From Methanobacteriota archaeon (lineage in GTDB: Archaea > Halobacteriota > Methanomicrobia > Methanomicrobiales > Methanoculleaceae), in NCBI GenBank assembly GCA_016841955.1, contig JAENYE010000002.1:1-64000 (forward strand): a stretch of DNA of 64,000 nt, read 5' to 3'. Below, one piece after another: positions 24,735-33,340 of this stretch. The number at the start of each line of letters is the position of its first letter. Positions within the stretch are counted from its first letter, which is position 1. Below the pieces are notes generated by a model, which saw nothing but the letters and a program-made list of their open reading frames with translations, was not told the DNA's origin and searched no databases. The position numbers and the translations under genes are program-made.

Positions 24735-25607
24735 TTACGTGGGAGTCCCGGCAACCGGCTGCGCCAGCTTAACCCTCTGCCCGATAAAGTCCAGCAGCTC
24801 GCGGTTGACCATCCCGGCATGGGTCCAGGTGATCCCGTGCGGCCCGCCCTCAACCACCACGAGACGGCTTTCTTTCATCAGTTCGGGGGTGCGCTTGCCC
24901 GACGCGGGGAAGGGCACGATCCGGTCTGCATCGCCGTGAATCACCAGGACGGGCACGTCGATGCTCCGGAGATCGTTCCGGAAATCGGTCAGCCACGCAG
25001 GGACGCAGTCGAGAGTGCCCTTCGGGGAGGCAGCGGCCGCGATGTTCCAGCTGAGGCGGACGACCTCGTCGCTGACAAGGTCGCCCCCGAGGAGATCGAC
25101 GTTGTAGAAGTTCGAGAGAAATCCGGAAAGGAACGCCGGACGGTCGGCAACGATGCTCTCCATGATCCCGTCGAAGACACTCCCGTCCACGCCTTCAGGG
25201 TTGTCGGCCGTCTTCAAGAGGTACGGCGGGACCGCGGAAATGAAGACGGCTCGCTCCACGCGCTCGCTCCCAAAGGTGCCGAGATAACGGGCGACCTCGC
25301 CGCCGCCCATCGAGAACCCAACGAGCGTAGCGTCACGCAGGTCGAGGTCCGTCATGAGCGTGTTCAGGTCCCCGGCCAGCGTATCGTAGTCGTAGCCGAA
25401 GGTCGGTTTGCTAGAGTTGCCAAACCCCCTGCGGTCGTAGGTGACGACGCGGTAACCCGCGTCGAGCAGCGCCGGCACCTGCTTCTCCCAGGATTTGCTT
25501 GAGAGCGGCCAGCCGTGGATCAGGACGACCGGCTTGCCTGTGCCGTGGTCCTCGTAGTAGAGGTCGACGGTGCCCGAGTTTTCTTTACCGACGGTGATGT
25601 AGGACAT
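24735..25607 (-). CDS. Alpha/beta hydrolase, non-heme chloroperoxidase/esterase-like
   Basis: A 290-residue alpha/beta hydrolase of the cofactor-free haloperoxidase group. The nucleophile elbow GFSMGGG puts Ser at residue 99. The acid is in VIHGDADRIVP (about 228) and the His in GGPHGITWTHAG (about 258); the oxyanion strand is VVLIHGWPLSS. Family members act as esterases or perhydrolases, and the physiological substrate is unknown. The start is the ATG at 25607, with GGAGAT 4 bases ahead; an ATG four codons upstream lacks such a site. It ends convergently with the M24 gene, about 90 bases away. Confidence 0.9.
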   Translation of the reverse strand: MSYITVGKENSGTVDLYYEDHGTGKPVVLIHGWPLSSKSWEKQVPALLDAGYRVVTYDRRGFGNSSKPTFGYDYDTLAGDLNTLMTDLDLRDATLVGFSMGGGEVARYLGTFGSERVERAVFISAVPPYLLKTADNPEGVDGSVFDGIMESIVADRPAFLSGFLSNFYNVDLLGGDLVSDEVVRLSWNIAAAASPKGTLDCVPAWLTDFRNDLRSIDVPVLVIHGDADRIVPFPASGKRTPELMKESRLVVVEGGPHGITWTHAGMVNRELLDFIGQRVKLAQPVAGTPT

Positions 25608-25733
25608 GGAAATCTCCAACTCTATGGGCTCCCGGAACCCATCATACTATAAAAGATTGTGGCCCGGGAGTGTTCGTCCGGGCCCGGGAAGAGTCGGGTG
25701 GCCGGGATGGACAAACGGGGGCCGAAAACAGAT

Positions 25734-25768
25734 GAATATAATACTACCAACCCCTTGATCAATTGATC
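25734..25768 (+). promoter_or_regulatory. Promoter with a 12-bp palindrome before the anchored paralogue gene
   Basis: GAATATAATAC at about 25734-25745 is a good TATA box. A perfect 12-bp palindrome, GATCAATTGATC, lies at 25757-25768, between the TATA box and the ATG at 25773. That is where a repressor or the transcription start would be. Confidence 0.5.
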
Positions 25769-25772
25769 GATA

Positions 25773-26609
25773 ATGGGGAATATTCTTAAGAAAGTGCTCG
25801 TCGGGGTAGGTATCCTCGCAGCACTCCTGTTCATACTCGTGGTGTTGCTTGCAGGATTTCTGGGCCAGTCCGCATCCGAGAGTTTTGCGTCGGTGTATCA
25901 CTACGAGTTGCAGATCTCGACGTCCGGCCCCATCGAAGACGCGGTTCTCCTGATCCCCATCCCCTCATGTCACGACCTGGAGACCGGAGCGAACGTCACT
26001 CCCGTCGATCTCTCCCGTGCGAGTTTCACAAATTTCGACAGGAGCAATATATCGGTAAGGATCGAGCACGTCGACGGAGTCCCCATGCTGAATATCTCGG
26101 CCGACCGGATCGACCCTATCTATGAAAACCGCATCGAGCCGATCGCGATCATGCCGGGACAGAACGAGTCGAAACTGCCAAAACCAACCCATATCTACTC
26201 CGACAGGTATTCGGAAGAGACGCCGGTGCTCGTCGAGATGGAACTTTACATGCTCGATACCAGCCCCGGCCACGAGATAGACACCAGAACGCCGATAGAG
26301 GCCGAGCCCCTTTTTGCGCCCTACCGGATCGTCGGCAATCTCACCGGTTCCGGCGGACCCGTCGACGATTACTACGTGAGCCCCGGATCGTCCGGCTACG
26401 TCGTCGAGGTGCCGTTCATCCTCTCGTTCGACGCCGGGGACGAGAACGTCCTCACCATCTCCTCCAGGTTCCAGGGGGCAAACCAGTGGTGGATTCTCGG
26501 CTGGCAGTCGAATTCGTACAACGAGAGATTACGCCACGAGTTCACGGGCCCGTGCAACGGCACCTACCCGGTGAGGGGCATTCTCGTAACCGGCGAGGGC
26601 GTGTACTGA
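25773..26609 (+). CDS. Membrane-anchored extracellular protein, paralogue of the lipoprotein at 10027
   Basis: A 278-residue protein with one N-terminal membrane helix (about 7-32) and no lipobox Cys, followed by an extracellular beta-rich domain. It shares with the lipoprotein encoded at 10027 the opening YHYELQISTSGPIEDAVLLI (YYSYDLEIYTTGPITDVTIY there), a later NISADRIDPIYENR region matching RISADWVYLNIT, and a similar length. One copy is thus lipid-anchored and the other helix-anchored. No enzyme motif is visible, and the family is unknown to me. Acidic composition fits an extracellular location. Confidence 0.75.
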   Translation: MGNILKKVLVGVGILAALLFILVVLLAGFLGQSASESFASVYHYELQISTSGPIEDAVLLIPIPSCHDLETGANVTPVDLSRASFTNFDRSNISVRIEHVDGVPMLNISADRIDPIYENRIEPIAIMPGQNESKLPKPTHIYSDRYSEETPVLVEMELYMLDTSPGHEIDTRTPIEAEPLFAPYRIVGNLTGSGGPVDDYYVSPGSSGYVVEVPFILSFDAGDENVLTISSRFQGANQWWILGWQSNSYNERLRHEFTGPCNGTYPVRGILVTGEGVY

Positions 26610-26845
26610 CGCTCCGGAGCCCTCTTTTCCCATAGAAGTGCCTCTCCGTCCCGGGATCCAGGCATCCCGTCATTGAGTCCGGCTCATCCCGCGCTTATTC
26701 TCTCTGCGAAAACCTGCCCGGGTCCTGGAGATCGAGAAGAACGCTGTTCGGATACGGCAGGGGAATCCTCCTTGCACCGGGGGTAGAGGTGGCCACGGGG
26801 TCGACCGATACGTTTCCGCCAGAACAGTTCTGCCGGTGAAGCGCC

Positions 26846-27235
26846 TCAGCTGCGCAGCATCGGGGAGTCGAACCAGAGCCCGGAGAGTTGGTGCGATTCG
26901 TCGCCTTTCCGGAAGACGAACCGGAGACTCACCCCGTCCTCCCGCTCGAAGTCCGCCCTGTAGGTTACGGTGATATACTCACCCCTCTCCGTAACGACGG
27001 GATTATCTCTGGAGACATAGAGCCCTAACCTGGATGTGACGAATTCGCGGTACATCGTATAGTTGCCTTCACCGAAGCCCAGAAGGACGTTGTCGGCGAT
27101 TGGGTCCGCATACTCAAGCACCCGCGCCTTCTCCTTATCGGACACCACGGTCTCCTGGCTGATGCAGCCGCATGCGCAGACCACGGCAAGGATGACCAGA
27201 ACGGCAAGCGGCGATACCTGAGGGAGATCCATCAT
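26846..27235 (-). CDS. Lipoprotein with a shortened DUF3887-like domain (copy 1 of a repeated gene)
   Basis: A 129-residue lipoprotein: signal peptide with lipobox VVCACGC near residues 18-24, then EYADPIADNVLLGFGEGNYTMY, then EFVTSRLGLY and a beta-rich C-terminus. Compared with the second copy at 32762, it lacks about 20 residues directly after NYTMY, so the helix between these parts is missing. The two copies are almost identical in DNA over the last 150 bases. TATA-like AAATTAATC at about 27255-27264 is only about 25 bases before the ATG, so the transcript is probably leaderless. Frame open further upstream is not coding. The internal deletion may make it non-functional. Confidence 0.7.
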   Translation of the reverse strand: MMDLPQVSPLAVLVILAVVCACGCISQETVVSDKEKARVLEYADPIADNVLLGFGEGNYTMYREFVTSRLGLYVSRDNPVVTERGEYITVTYRADFEREDGVSLRFVFRKGDESHQLSGLWFDSPMLRS

Positions 27236-27499
27236 ACAGAGTCGAACCGGGGGATGATTAATTTGCGGGTCGGAACGCCGAGGGGTCGCATTCGGAGGGG
27301 GCGGCGCCACACTGATGACAGGAGATTTCCTGGCTCCCTTCAAAGCGCATTGAAAACCCTTATCGGACAGCCATCCCTTCGACATAAAACACCTCTTTTT
27401 AATCCCGCACCGTGAAAGATCTATCATGAGCGAAACCCTGAGCGGGCAGAGGCTTTCGTATCCTGCAGGCCTTTACCTGCCCCCGGAGGAGAGGCGGCC

Positions 27500-28036
27500 A
27501 TGACGGATCAGGACAGGTATACCGCCTCGTCCGATGTACCTCCCGTACCGCCCCGGACCTCACGAACCGAGTGGTACCTGAATATCGCGATCGAGACCGC
27601 CCGGCGGTCCACCTGCCTCCGGCGGTGCTATGGAGCGGTAGTGGTCAATTCGGCGGGGGAGATCGTCTCTACCGGGCACAACGGTGCGCCGCGCGGAGAG
27701 GCGCATTGCGATGAGTTGAACACCTGTATACGCAAGCAGTACAACATTCCTTCCGGCGAACGATACGAGTTCTGCCGATCGGTACACGCGGAGATGAACG
27801 CGCTCCTGCAGGCGGGAAGGGCTGCGGCCGGCTGTACGATGTACCTGGCCGGGTTCGAGCGTCTGACGGGAACGCCTTCGTACGACCCGCCCTGCCTGAT
27901 GTGCTCAAAGATGCTGGTGAATGCCGGCGTCAGCAAAGTGGTGGTCAGGACAGAAGAAGGGTTGCGGGAGCTCGACCCGCAGGAACTCTACAGGCAGCAC
28001 CTGAACAGCGTGATTGCAAAGGTTTCGGGGAAATAG
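27500..28036 (+). CDS. Deoxycytidylate (dCMP) deaminase-like zinc enzyme
   Basis: A 178-residue cytidine/deoxycytidylate deaminase family protein. The zinc site is His96-Ala-Glu98 in RSVHAEMNALLQAGR plus Cys132 and Cys135 in DPPCLMCSKMLVNAG, with the Glu acting as proton shuttle. The inserted loop with further Cys and His (EAHCDELNTCIRK, about 67-79) is typical of dCMP deaminases such as ComEB and T4 Cd, which carry a second zinc. It would convert dCMP to dUMP for thymidylate synthesis. GGAGAGG ahead of the ATG supports the start. Confidence 0.92.
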   Translation: MTDQDRYTASSDVPPVPPRTSRTEWYLNIAIETARRSTCLRRCYGAVVVNSAGEIVSTGHNGAPRGEAHCDELNTCIRKQYNIPSGERYEFCRSVHAEMNALLQAGRAAAGCTMYLAGFERLTGTPSYDPPCLMCSKMLVNAGVSKVVVRTEEGLRELDPQELYRQHLNSVIAKVSGK

Positions 28037-28108
28037 TTTACGTGCGGAGGAGGGGGCACCGGGACGGACCAGGTTGGCGAACCCAAAAGAAGAAAGATGT
28101 TCGAATCC

Positions 28109-29182
28109 CTACTGCTCCACGAGAACGACCGGTTTGATCAGGTCCCTGGGCTTCTCTTTCATCAGGAGAAGGGCCTCCTCCAGCCTGTCGAAACCCTTGA
28201 AGACATGCGTCGCCATGGGTGAAGGGTCCATGCGTCCGTGAGTCACGACTTCGGCCAGCCTCTCCATTCTCACCCTTCCGCCGGGGCAGAGTCCGGTCAT
28301 GAGGGTTTTGTCCGCAATACCGAACCCCCAGCCCACGCGGGGAAGGGGTATGAGATCCTCATCACCTATCCCCTGACCGAAGTAGTTGATGTTCGAGATC
28401 ACCGATCCGGGTTTAGCCACGTTTATGGCATCCATCATAACTTCAGCACCGCCGCCGGCAACGATTACGGCGTCGACGCCTGCTCCGCCGGTTGCGTTAA
28501 GGATCTGCTCTACGGTGTTTCCTTCCTTGTAACTGACGATATCCGTAGCACCATACTCCTTCGCCACTTTAATAGCGGCCGGCCTGGTGCCGACGGCAAA
28601 TATCCTACCGGCACCCCCCAGTCGTGCACCGGCGATGCCGCACAGTCCGACAGGTCCGATCCCTAAGACCGCTACGGTAGCCCCGAACTCGATTTTAGCG
28701 TTTTCAGCACCCATGAATCCGGTACTGAGCATATCCGGGAGCATAACCCCCGCTTCCAGGGACATGCCCTCCGGCAGATGCGCGAGGTTGCTGTCCGCCA
28801 GGTTCACGTGGAAGAACTCGGCGAATACACCGTCCTTGAAGTTCGAAAACTTCCAGCCTCCCAGGGGTCCGCCGGTCTGCGAGGGGAACCCGCGCAGTGC
28901 GGCTTCCGAGTCCCAGTCGGGGGTGATCGCCGGTACGATGACCCGATCACCGGGTTTGAAGTCCCTGACCTCGCTTCCCACTTCGTCCACTATCCCGAGC
29001 GCTTCGTGCCCCAGGATCATGTTATGCCTCTCACCGATTGCCCCTTCCCAGACGGTGTGGACATCGGAAGTGCACGGCGCGAGCGCCAGCGGTTTAACGA
29101 TAGCGTCTCTCGGACCGCAGGCAGGTCGGTCTTTCTCTATCCACCCGATCTCCCCGATCTTTAACATTGCCAGGCCTTTCAT
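28109..29182 (-). CDS. NADP-dependent secondary alcohol (isopropanol) dehydrogenase
   Basis: A 357-residue zinc-dependent medium-chain dehydrogenase, very close in sequence to Thermoanaerobacter brockii-type secondary alcohol dehydrogenase, with identical numbering of the catalytic zinc ligands: Cys37, His59 (GHE, Glu60) and Asp150. The nucleotide fold has GIGPVG at about 175-180 and Gly198-Thr199-Arg200 with Tyr218, the places that give NADP preference in the family (Ser199 is replaced by Thr). It oxidises 2-propanol or 2-butanol to ketones, which some Methanomicrobiales use to reduce CO2 to methane. The start at 29182 opens MKGLAMLKIGEIGWI, as in the family; longer frame upstream was rejected. 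Confidence 0.95.
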   Translation of the reverse strand: MKGLAMLKIGEIGWIEKDRPACGPRDAIVKPLALAPCTSDVHTVWEGAIGERHNMILGHEALGIVDEVGSEVRDFKPGDRVIVPAITPDWDSEAALRGFPSQTGGPLGGWKFSNFKDGVFAEFFHVNLADSNLAHLPEGMSLEAGVMLPDMLSTGFMGAENAKIEFGATVAVLGIGPVGLCGIAGARLGGAGRIFAVGTRPAAIKVAKEYGATDIVSYKEGNTVEQILNATGGAGVDAVIVAGGGAEVMMDAINVAKPGSVISNINYFGQGIGDEDLIPLPRVGWGFGIADKTLMTGLCPGGRVRMERLAEVVTHGRMDPSPMATHVFKGFDRLEEALLLMKEKPRDLIKPVVLVEQ

Positions 29183-29236
29183 GTTCTTTACCCCGTTCGA
29201 TTCGGGGCGTAAGGGCACAATACTATAAAAGAATGG

Positions 29237-29492
29237 TCACCGAAAATGGTTACAATTCATTTGTTTTAAATTACAATCTCCTAAACCGCCCCCATAAGAC
29301 GTTTCCGGCGCGCTTGTGCGGCCCACGGGAACCGGCAGGTCATCCTCGCTACCGGCTGCCACATTCATGACGATGGGATACTCTTCGGTCAGTTCATCCA
29401 GCCCCTTGTGGGCCCGGAGTGCGATCTCACCGGACATATTTTCGGGGACGTGACCTCCGTAGAGAACGAAGTGCTGATGGTCGGCCGGGATC
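29237..29492 (-). pseudogene. Coding-like remnant of unknown family
   Basis: On the minus strand the frame from 29492 to 29237, bounded upstream by TAG, reads smoothly: ADHQHFVLYGGHVPENM, then SGEIALRAHKGLDELTEEYP. It then fades into low-complexity and AT-rich sequence. The only ATGs are internal, so this looks like the middle of a lost gene rather than a gene. I do not recognise the family. Twenty-one bases of it (29417-29437) recur exactly at 37406-37426. Confidence 0.4.
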
Positions 29493-29499
29493 TATGGAG

Positions 29500-29640
29500 T
29501 AACTATATCATCCCGATCAACGTTTTTTAGATACAGTAGCAGTGAGCGGCACTGATCGGTCCTGATTTTACCAGGGACTACCTGTGAAAAATTCGCTGTA
29601 ACTTCGATGGGGTGACAATCACAATCTTATGCGCAGGATC
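29500..29640. other. Gap between the two remnants
   Basis: AT-richer spacer with no recognisable gene. ATACAGTAGC and a GGGGTGA stretch near 29610 are present, but no convincing promoter is seen. Confidence 0.3.
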
Positions 29641-29645
29641 GCTGT

Positions 29646-30090
29646 ATGGGATCTCTCAAGCATCACTGTAGATCCATCCGCTCTATCCGGGCCGACCTGA
29701 TCAACGAACGCCTGGGCGACGAGGAGGCCGTTTGGCCCGCGCAAAGAGGGCAGCGGCTGTACAACGTGATGATCTGCAGAACCGACCGGGCTGCGGCTCA
29801 TCCGGCGACGATGGCGAAGTTCTCGAGATCGCTCGGAGAGGCAGAGGGCTATCTGCCGGGTCATCCCGCAGAGGCAGAAGCGATCGTCCAGCGACGGCTG
29901 AATCACACGAATTCCTGCATGGCGACAGTCCGGTCGAAGGATCAGCTCTCGTGGGACCGATCGCCCGTCACCGCGATGGAGGACGGGACACAGTGGGTTA
30001 TTGGAAATAGCCCTACGAATGCAACTGCAATCCCCGGTTTGGGGAATTCCATCTCCACGAACGGTATTGAGACAGTCAAACAGGAAAGCG
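29646..30090 (+). pseudogene. Decayed C-terminal part of an ABC substrate-binding protein
   Basis: The frame is open but the protein is a worn copy of the last 150 or so residues of the binding protein encoded next at 30146. Matching stretches include DLINERLGDEEAV against SARDRLGANAVVL, SLGEAEGYLPGHPAEAEAIV against SLAQAEEYSHTHPVESRAIV, and WVIGNSPTNATAIPGLGNSI against WMIANNLTNATTIPDFHDYI. Signal peptide and the whole N-terminal lobe are gone, so it cannot bind substrate. It is best read as the relic of a tandem duplication of the binding-protein gene. Confidence 0.75.
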
Positions 30091-30145
30091 ACGCGGATCA
30101 CTCGGCGGCGGGAGGAGTCATGAAGAAAACCTCCGGAGCACGACT

Positions 30146-31153
30146 ATGAAGAAAATTGTCGGTATACTCGCCGTGATTGTGCTGGTGGGGTCTGGCACAT
30201 GGTTTTCATGTGACTTCCAGAAGACCGGCCCGGAAGAGATGGATTCTATCGTCGTGGCGTATTCGCCGTTTGAGTCAACCGCACTTTTCTGGATTGCCGA
30301 AGACCGGCATTTTTTCGAGAAGAACGGCATCGGTATATCCCTGCGTGAATACGATTCCGGAGCGGCTTCGCTGGATGGAGTAGTGAACGGTGAAGCGGAT
30401 ATTACCGTGGGAGTATCCGAGTTCCCCCTCGTCAGAAAGGCGTTCCAGAACGCAAACATAAGCGCGATAGGAAACATCGACAAGGGGGGTTTTATCTATC
30501 TTGTCGCACGGAGAGACCGGGGAATCACGAACATATCCGACCTTAAGGGTAAACGGGTCGGGACTACGATAGGAACCGTAGCAGAATTCCATCTCGGAGG
30601 GCTTCTCACGCTGCATGGTATGACACTGCAGGACATAACCCTCGTTGACGTCAAGACTCCGGCAGGATGGGTGAACGCTGTTGCGGACGGAGATATCGAT
30701 GCCATTTCAACCGCCCAGCCGTATGCCGATTCGGCCAGGGACCGGTTGGGCGCGAACGCTGTTGTCCTGCTGGCGCAGGGCAGCCAGCCCGTTTTCGCGC
30801 TGATCGTCTCCACCGACGACTGGATAAGAGATCATCCCGACATCGCGGCCAGGCTCCTTACGTCGTTGGCACAGGCTGAGGAGTACAGCCACACTCATCC
30901 AGTTGAATCCCGGGCTATCGTGCAGAACCGGTTGAACCTCGATGCCGGGTACATGGATACGGTCTGGCAGCAGAATCAGTTCTCACTCTCGCTTGACCAG
31001 TCGCTCATCACCGCGATGGAGGGCGAGGCACGGTGGATGATAGCCAATAACCTCACGAATGCAACGACTATCCCGGATTTCCACGATTACATCTCCACGG
31101 AGAGCCTTTCAAGCGTGAAACCGGCATCGGTGAACATCATCGGGATACAGTGA
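30146..31153 (+). CDS. NMT1/SsuA-type substrate-binding protein, partner of the downstream kinase
   Basis: A 335-residue exported protein of the NitT/TauT/SsuA substrate-binding superfamily. A signal peptide covers about residues 1-22 with Cys22 as a possible lipid-attachment site (GTWFSC). The two lobes are recognisable: VVAYSPFESTALFWIAEDRH at about 36-55, GEADITVGVSEFPLV near 85-98, and the hinge-region DLKGKRVGTTIGTVAEFHLG at about 132-151. GGAG lies 7 bases before the ATG. The histidine-kinase gene starts 6 bases after its stop, and no permease or ATPase gene is near, so it probably senses a ligand for the kinase rather than feeding a transporter. Confidence 0.88.
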   Translation: MKKIVGILAVIVLVGSGTWFSCDFQKTGPEEMDSIVVAYSPFESTALFWIAEDRHFFEKNGIGISLREYDSGAASLDGVVNGEADITVGVSEFPLVRKAFQNANISAIGNIDKGGFIYLVARRDRGITNISDLKGKRVGTTIGTVAEFHLGGLLTLHGMTLQDITLVDVKTPAGWVNAVADGDIDAISTAQPYADSARDRLGANAVVLLAQGSQPVFALIVSTDDWIRDHPDIAARLLTSLAQAEEYSHTHPVESRAIVQNRLNLDAGYMDTVWQQNQFSLSLDQSLITAMEGEARWMIANNLTNATTIPDFHDYISTESLSSVKPASVNIIGIQ

Positions 31154-31159
31154 GCGACC

Positions 31160-32638
31160 ATGAAGATCAGGACGCAGTTGATCATCAGCACCGTGGTCTT
31201 CGGGCTGGTTCTGCTCATCATCGCCGTTTCGGTGGTCGTCACGGACCAGCAGCTCGATCACCTTAACCGGCAGGAGCAGATCGCAAGTACACTTGCCCAG
31301 GAAGCGAACGATCTCAGCTACCTCTCAACCGAATACCTCCTCTACCGTGAGGACCTGCAGCGCACGCGATGGGAATCAGTGTACACCTCGTTCTCATCCG
31401 ATCTCTCAGAGATCGACCCCCAGACTCCAGAACAGCAGGCATTGGTCACCAATATCCAGGGTAACCAGAACCGGCTCAAAGAAATCTTTGACAACGTGGT
31501 CCCGGTCTATACGACCTCCCCCGGATCGCCTGATCCGGCAGCGGATCCCGCCCTGGGGGTGTTGTGGAGCCGGATGGCCGTCCAGACGCAGGGTATGGGT
31601 GCCGACGCCACGCAACTCGCACGCATCATTCATCAGGAGACGGGGCAGCTGGAACTGGCCAGCAACCTCCTGATCTTCGCCCTGATGGGCACCTTCGCCG
31701 CGTACCTCTTCACCAGTTACTTCCTCTTCTACCGGCGCACTCTGGTGGCGATCGAGAGTCTCCAGACGGGGGCACGGATCATCGGGTCCGGCAACCTCGA
31801 TTACGCCATCGTCGAGACCGCTGATGACGAGATCGGTGAACTGTCACGCTCGTTCAACCGGATGACCGCAGACCTCAAAGGGATCACTGCTTCGAAAGCG
31901 GATCTGGAACGAGAAGTCGCCGAGCGCAGGCGGGCCGAGGAGACTCTTGTGCGCCGCACCGACGATCTCATCAGGCTGAACCGGGACCTGGAGTCCGCAC
32001 ACCGGGAGGCGAACCTGTACCTGGATATCCTGACCCACGATATCGGGAACACCGAGAACGTTTCGAATCTCTATACCGAGTTGCTTATCGATACCATGGA
32101 CGGAGAGGCTGCCGGGTACATAGAGAAACTTCGGCGGAGCGTCACTAAAAGCATCGAGATCCTGGGCACCGTCTCGAAGATCCGGCGGATCCACCATGGG
32201 CTACCTGAGATAAGAGCGGTCGAACTCGAGGCAGTCATCCGGGAGGAGGCCGGCCACTATCCCGACAGCAGCATCCGTTACGAGGGTGCTCCGTACCTGG
32301 TGTGTGCTGACGATCTCCTCCCGGAAATCTTTGCAAACCTGATCGGCAACGCGGTCAAGCACGGCGGTCCCGACGCCGCAATCACCGTCCGGACTGAAGA
32401 GGAGAACGGGTTCGTGCGGGTAACGGTCGAGGATACCGGCCCCGGCGTGCCGGATGAGGAAAAGGAGGCGATCTTCCACCGGTACGAGCAGAAGAAGCGG
32501 GGCGTCGGCGAAGGTCTCGGACTCTACCTCGTGCAGATCCTCGTGGAGCGCTACGGAGGACGGGTCTGGGTCGAGGACCGGGTGCCCGGGCACCCGGAGG
32601 AAGGCGCAGCGTTCCGGTTCACGCTCGAAAAGGCGTGA
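31160..32638 (+). CDS. Transmembrane histidine kinase with four-helix sensor and HAMP
   Basis: A 492-residue kinase. Membrane helices lie at about 6-28 and 170-192 and enclose an extracellular helical sensor (about 30-168, four-helix-bundle type). HAMP follows at about 193-245 and a coiled coil to 280. The phosphoacceptor box is YLDILTHDIGNTENVSNLY, His about 293, and the HATPase domain at about 375-490 has the N-box (EIFANLIGNAVKHGG), VEDTGPGVPDEEK and GLGLYLV. From the H-box on it is highly similar to the kinases at 53076 and 59639. It is likely co-transcribed with the binding protein at 30146, whose liganded form may touch the sensor bundle. Confidence 0.93.
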   Translation: MKIRTQLIISTVVFGLVLLIIAVSVVVTDQQLDHLNRQEQIASTLAQEANDLSYLSTEYLLYREDLQRTRWESVYTSFSSDLSEIDPQTPEQQALVTNIQGNQNRLKEIFDNVVPVYTTSPGSPDPAADPALGVLWSRMAVQTQGMGADATQLARIIHQETGQLELASNLLIFALMGTFAAYLFTSYFLFYRRTLVAIESLQTGARIIGSGNLDYAIVETADDEIGELSRSFNRMTADLKGITASKADLEREVAERRRAEETLVRRTDDLIRLNRDLESAHREANLYLDILTHDIGNTENVSNLYTELLIDTMDGEAAGYIEKLRRSVTKSIEILGTVSKIRRIHHGLPEIRAVELEAVIREEAGHYPDSSIRYEGAPYLVCADDLLPEIFANLIGNAVKHGGPDAAITVRTEEENGFVRVTVEDTGPGVPDEEKEAIFHRYEQKKRGVGEGLGLYLVQILVERYGGRVWVEDRVPGHPEEGAAFRFTLEKA

Positions 32639-32761
32639 GGTGCGGAGAGACCCGGGAATTCCCGGCCTATTCGGCCGGGGGACGATGTTACGAAGCAAGC
32701 AGGGAAACTCGCCCGGGCCGGCCAGGACGTTCCCGTCAGGCAGTTTTGCCGACGGGGCGTT

Positions 32762-33241
32762 TCAACTGCGTAGCATCGGGGAGTCGAACCAGAGCCCACA
32801 GAGCCGGTGCGATTCGTCGTCCTTCCGGAAGACGAACCGGAGACTCACCCCGTCCTCCCGCTCGAAGTCCGCCCTGTAGGTTACGGTGATATACTCACCC
32901 TTCTCCGTAACGACGGGACTCTCTCTGGATCTGTAGACCCCGAGCCTAGATGTGACAAATTCACTGTAGAGTCCGATCCGGGATGTGACAAATTCACGGT
33001 TCTGCTCAAACGCGCCCTCATCCAGGCTTCCTTTCATCTCCTCGCCGAAATCCCGGGATTACATCGTATAGTTGTCTTCATTGAAGCCCTGCAGGAGGCT
33101 GTCGGCGATTGGTTCCGCGTATGCAAGCACCCGCATCTTCTCCTCATCGGACACCACTGTCTCCTGACTCATGCAGCCGCATGTGCAGACCCCGGCGAGG
33201 ATGAGGAGGGCGGCGAGGAGTGGGATTTTGGGGAGATTCAT
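32762..33241 (-). pseudogene. Lipoprotein gene broken by an in-frame TAA (copy 2)
   Basis: From the ATG at 33241 the frame encodes a lipobox signal peptide (GVCTCGC) and EPIADSLLQGFNEDNYTM, then meets TAA at 33061-33059. The same frame continues without another stop to 32762: SRDFGEEMKGSLDEGAFEQN and so on, ending like copy 1 at 26846. Copy 1 has TAC (Tyr) at the stop position, so one base change explains it. Copy 2 keeps the helix that copy 1 lacks. It also has a small internal duplication (EFVTSRIGLYS then EFVTSRLGVY; 16 identical bases near 32945 and 32981). The intact domain would be DUF3887-like. Confidence 0.8.
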
Positions 33242-33340
33242 AGGAGATAGTCGGATTTTGGGGTAATTAAGGTAGGGGTTGGATAGCGGGAGGGGAGGAC
33301 GGCGAGGAAGGTAGATGAGTCAATAGATGACGATCAGCCT

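Noticed and set aside
28238-29228. Plus-strand open frames opposite the alcohol dehydrogenase
   Set aside because: They are antisense shadows of a strongly conserved gene.
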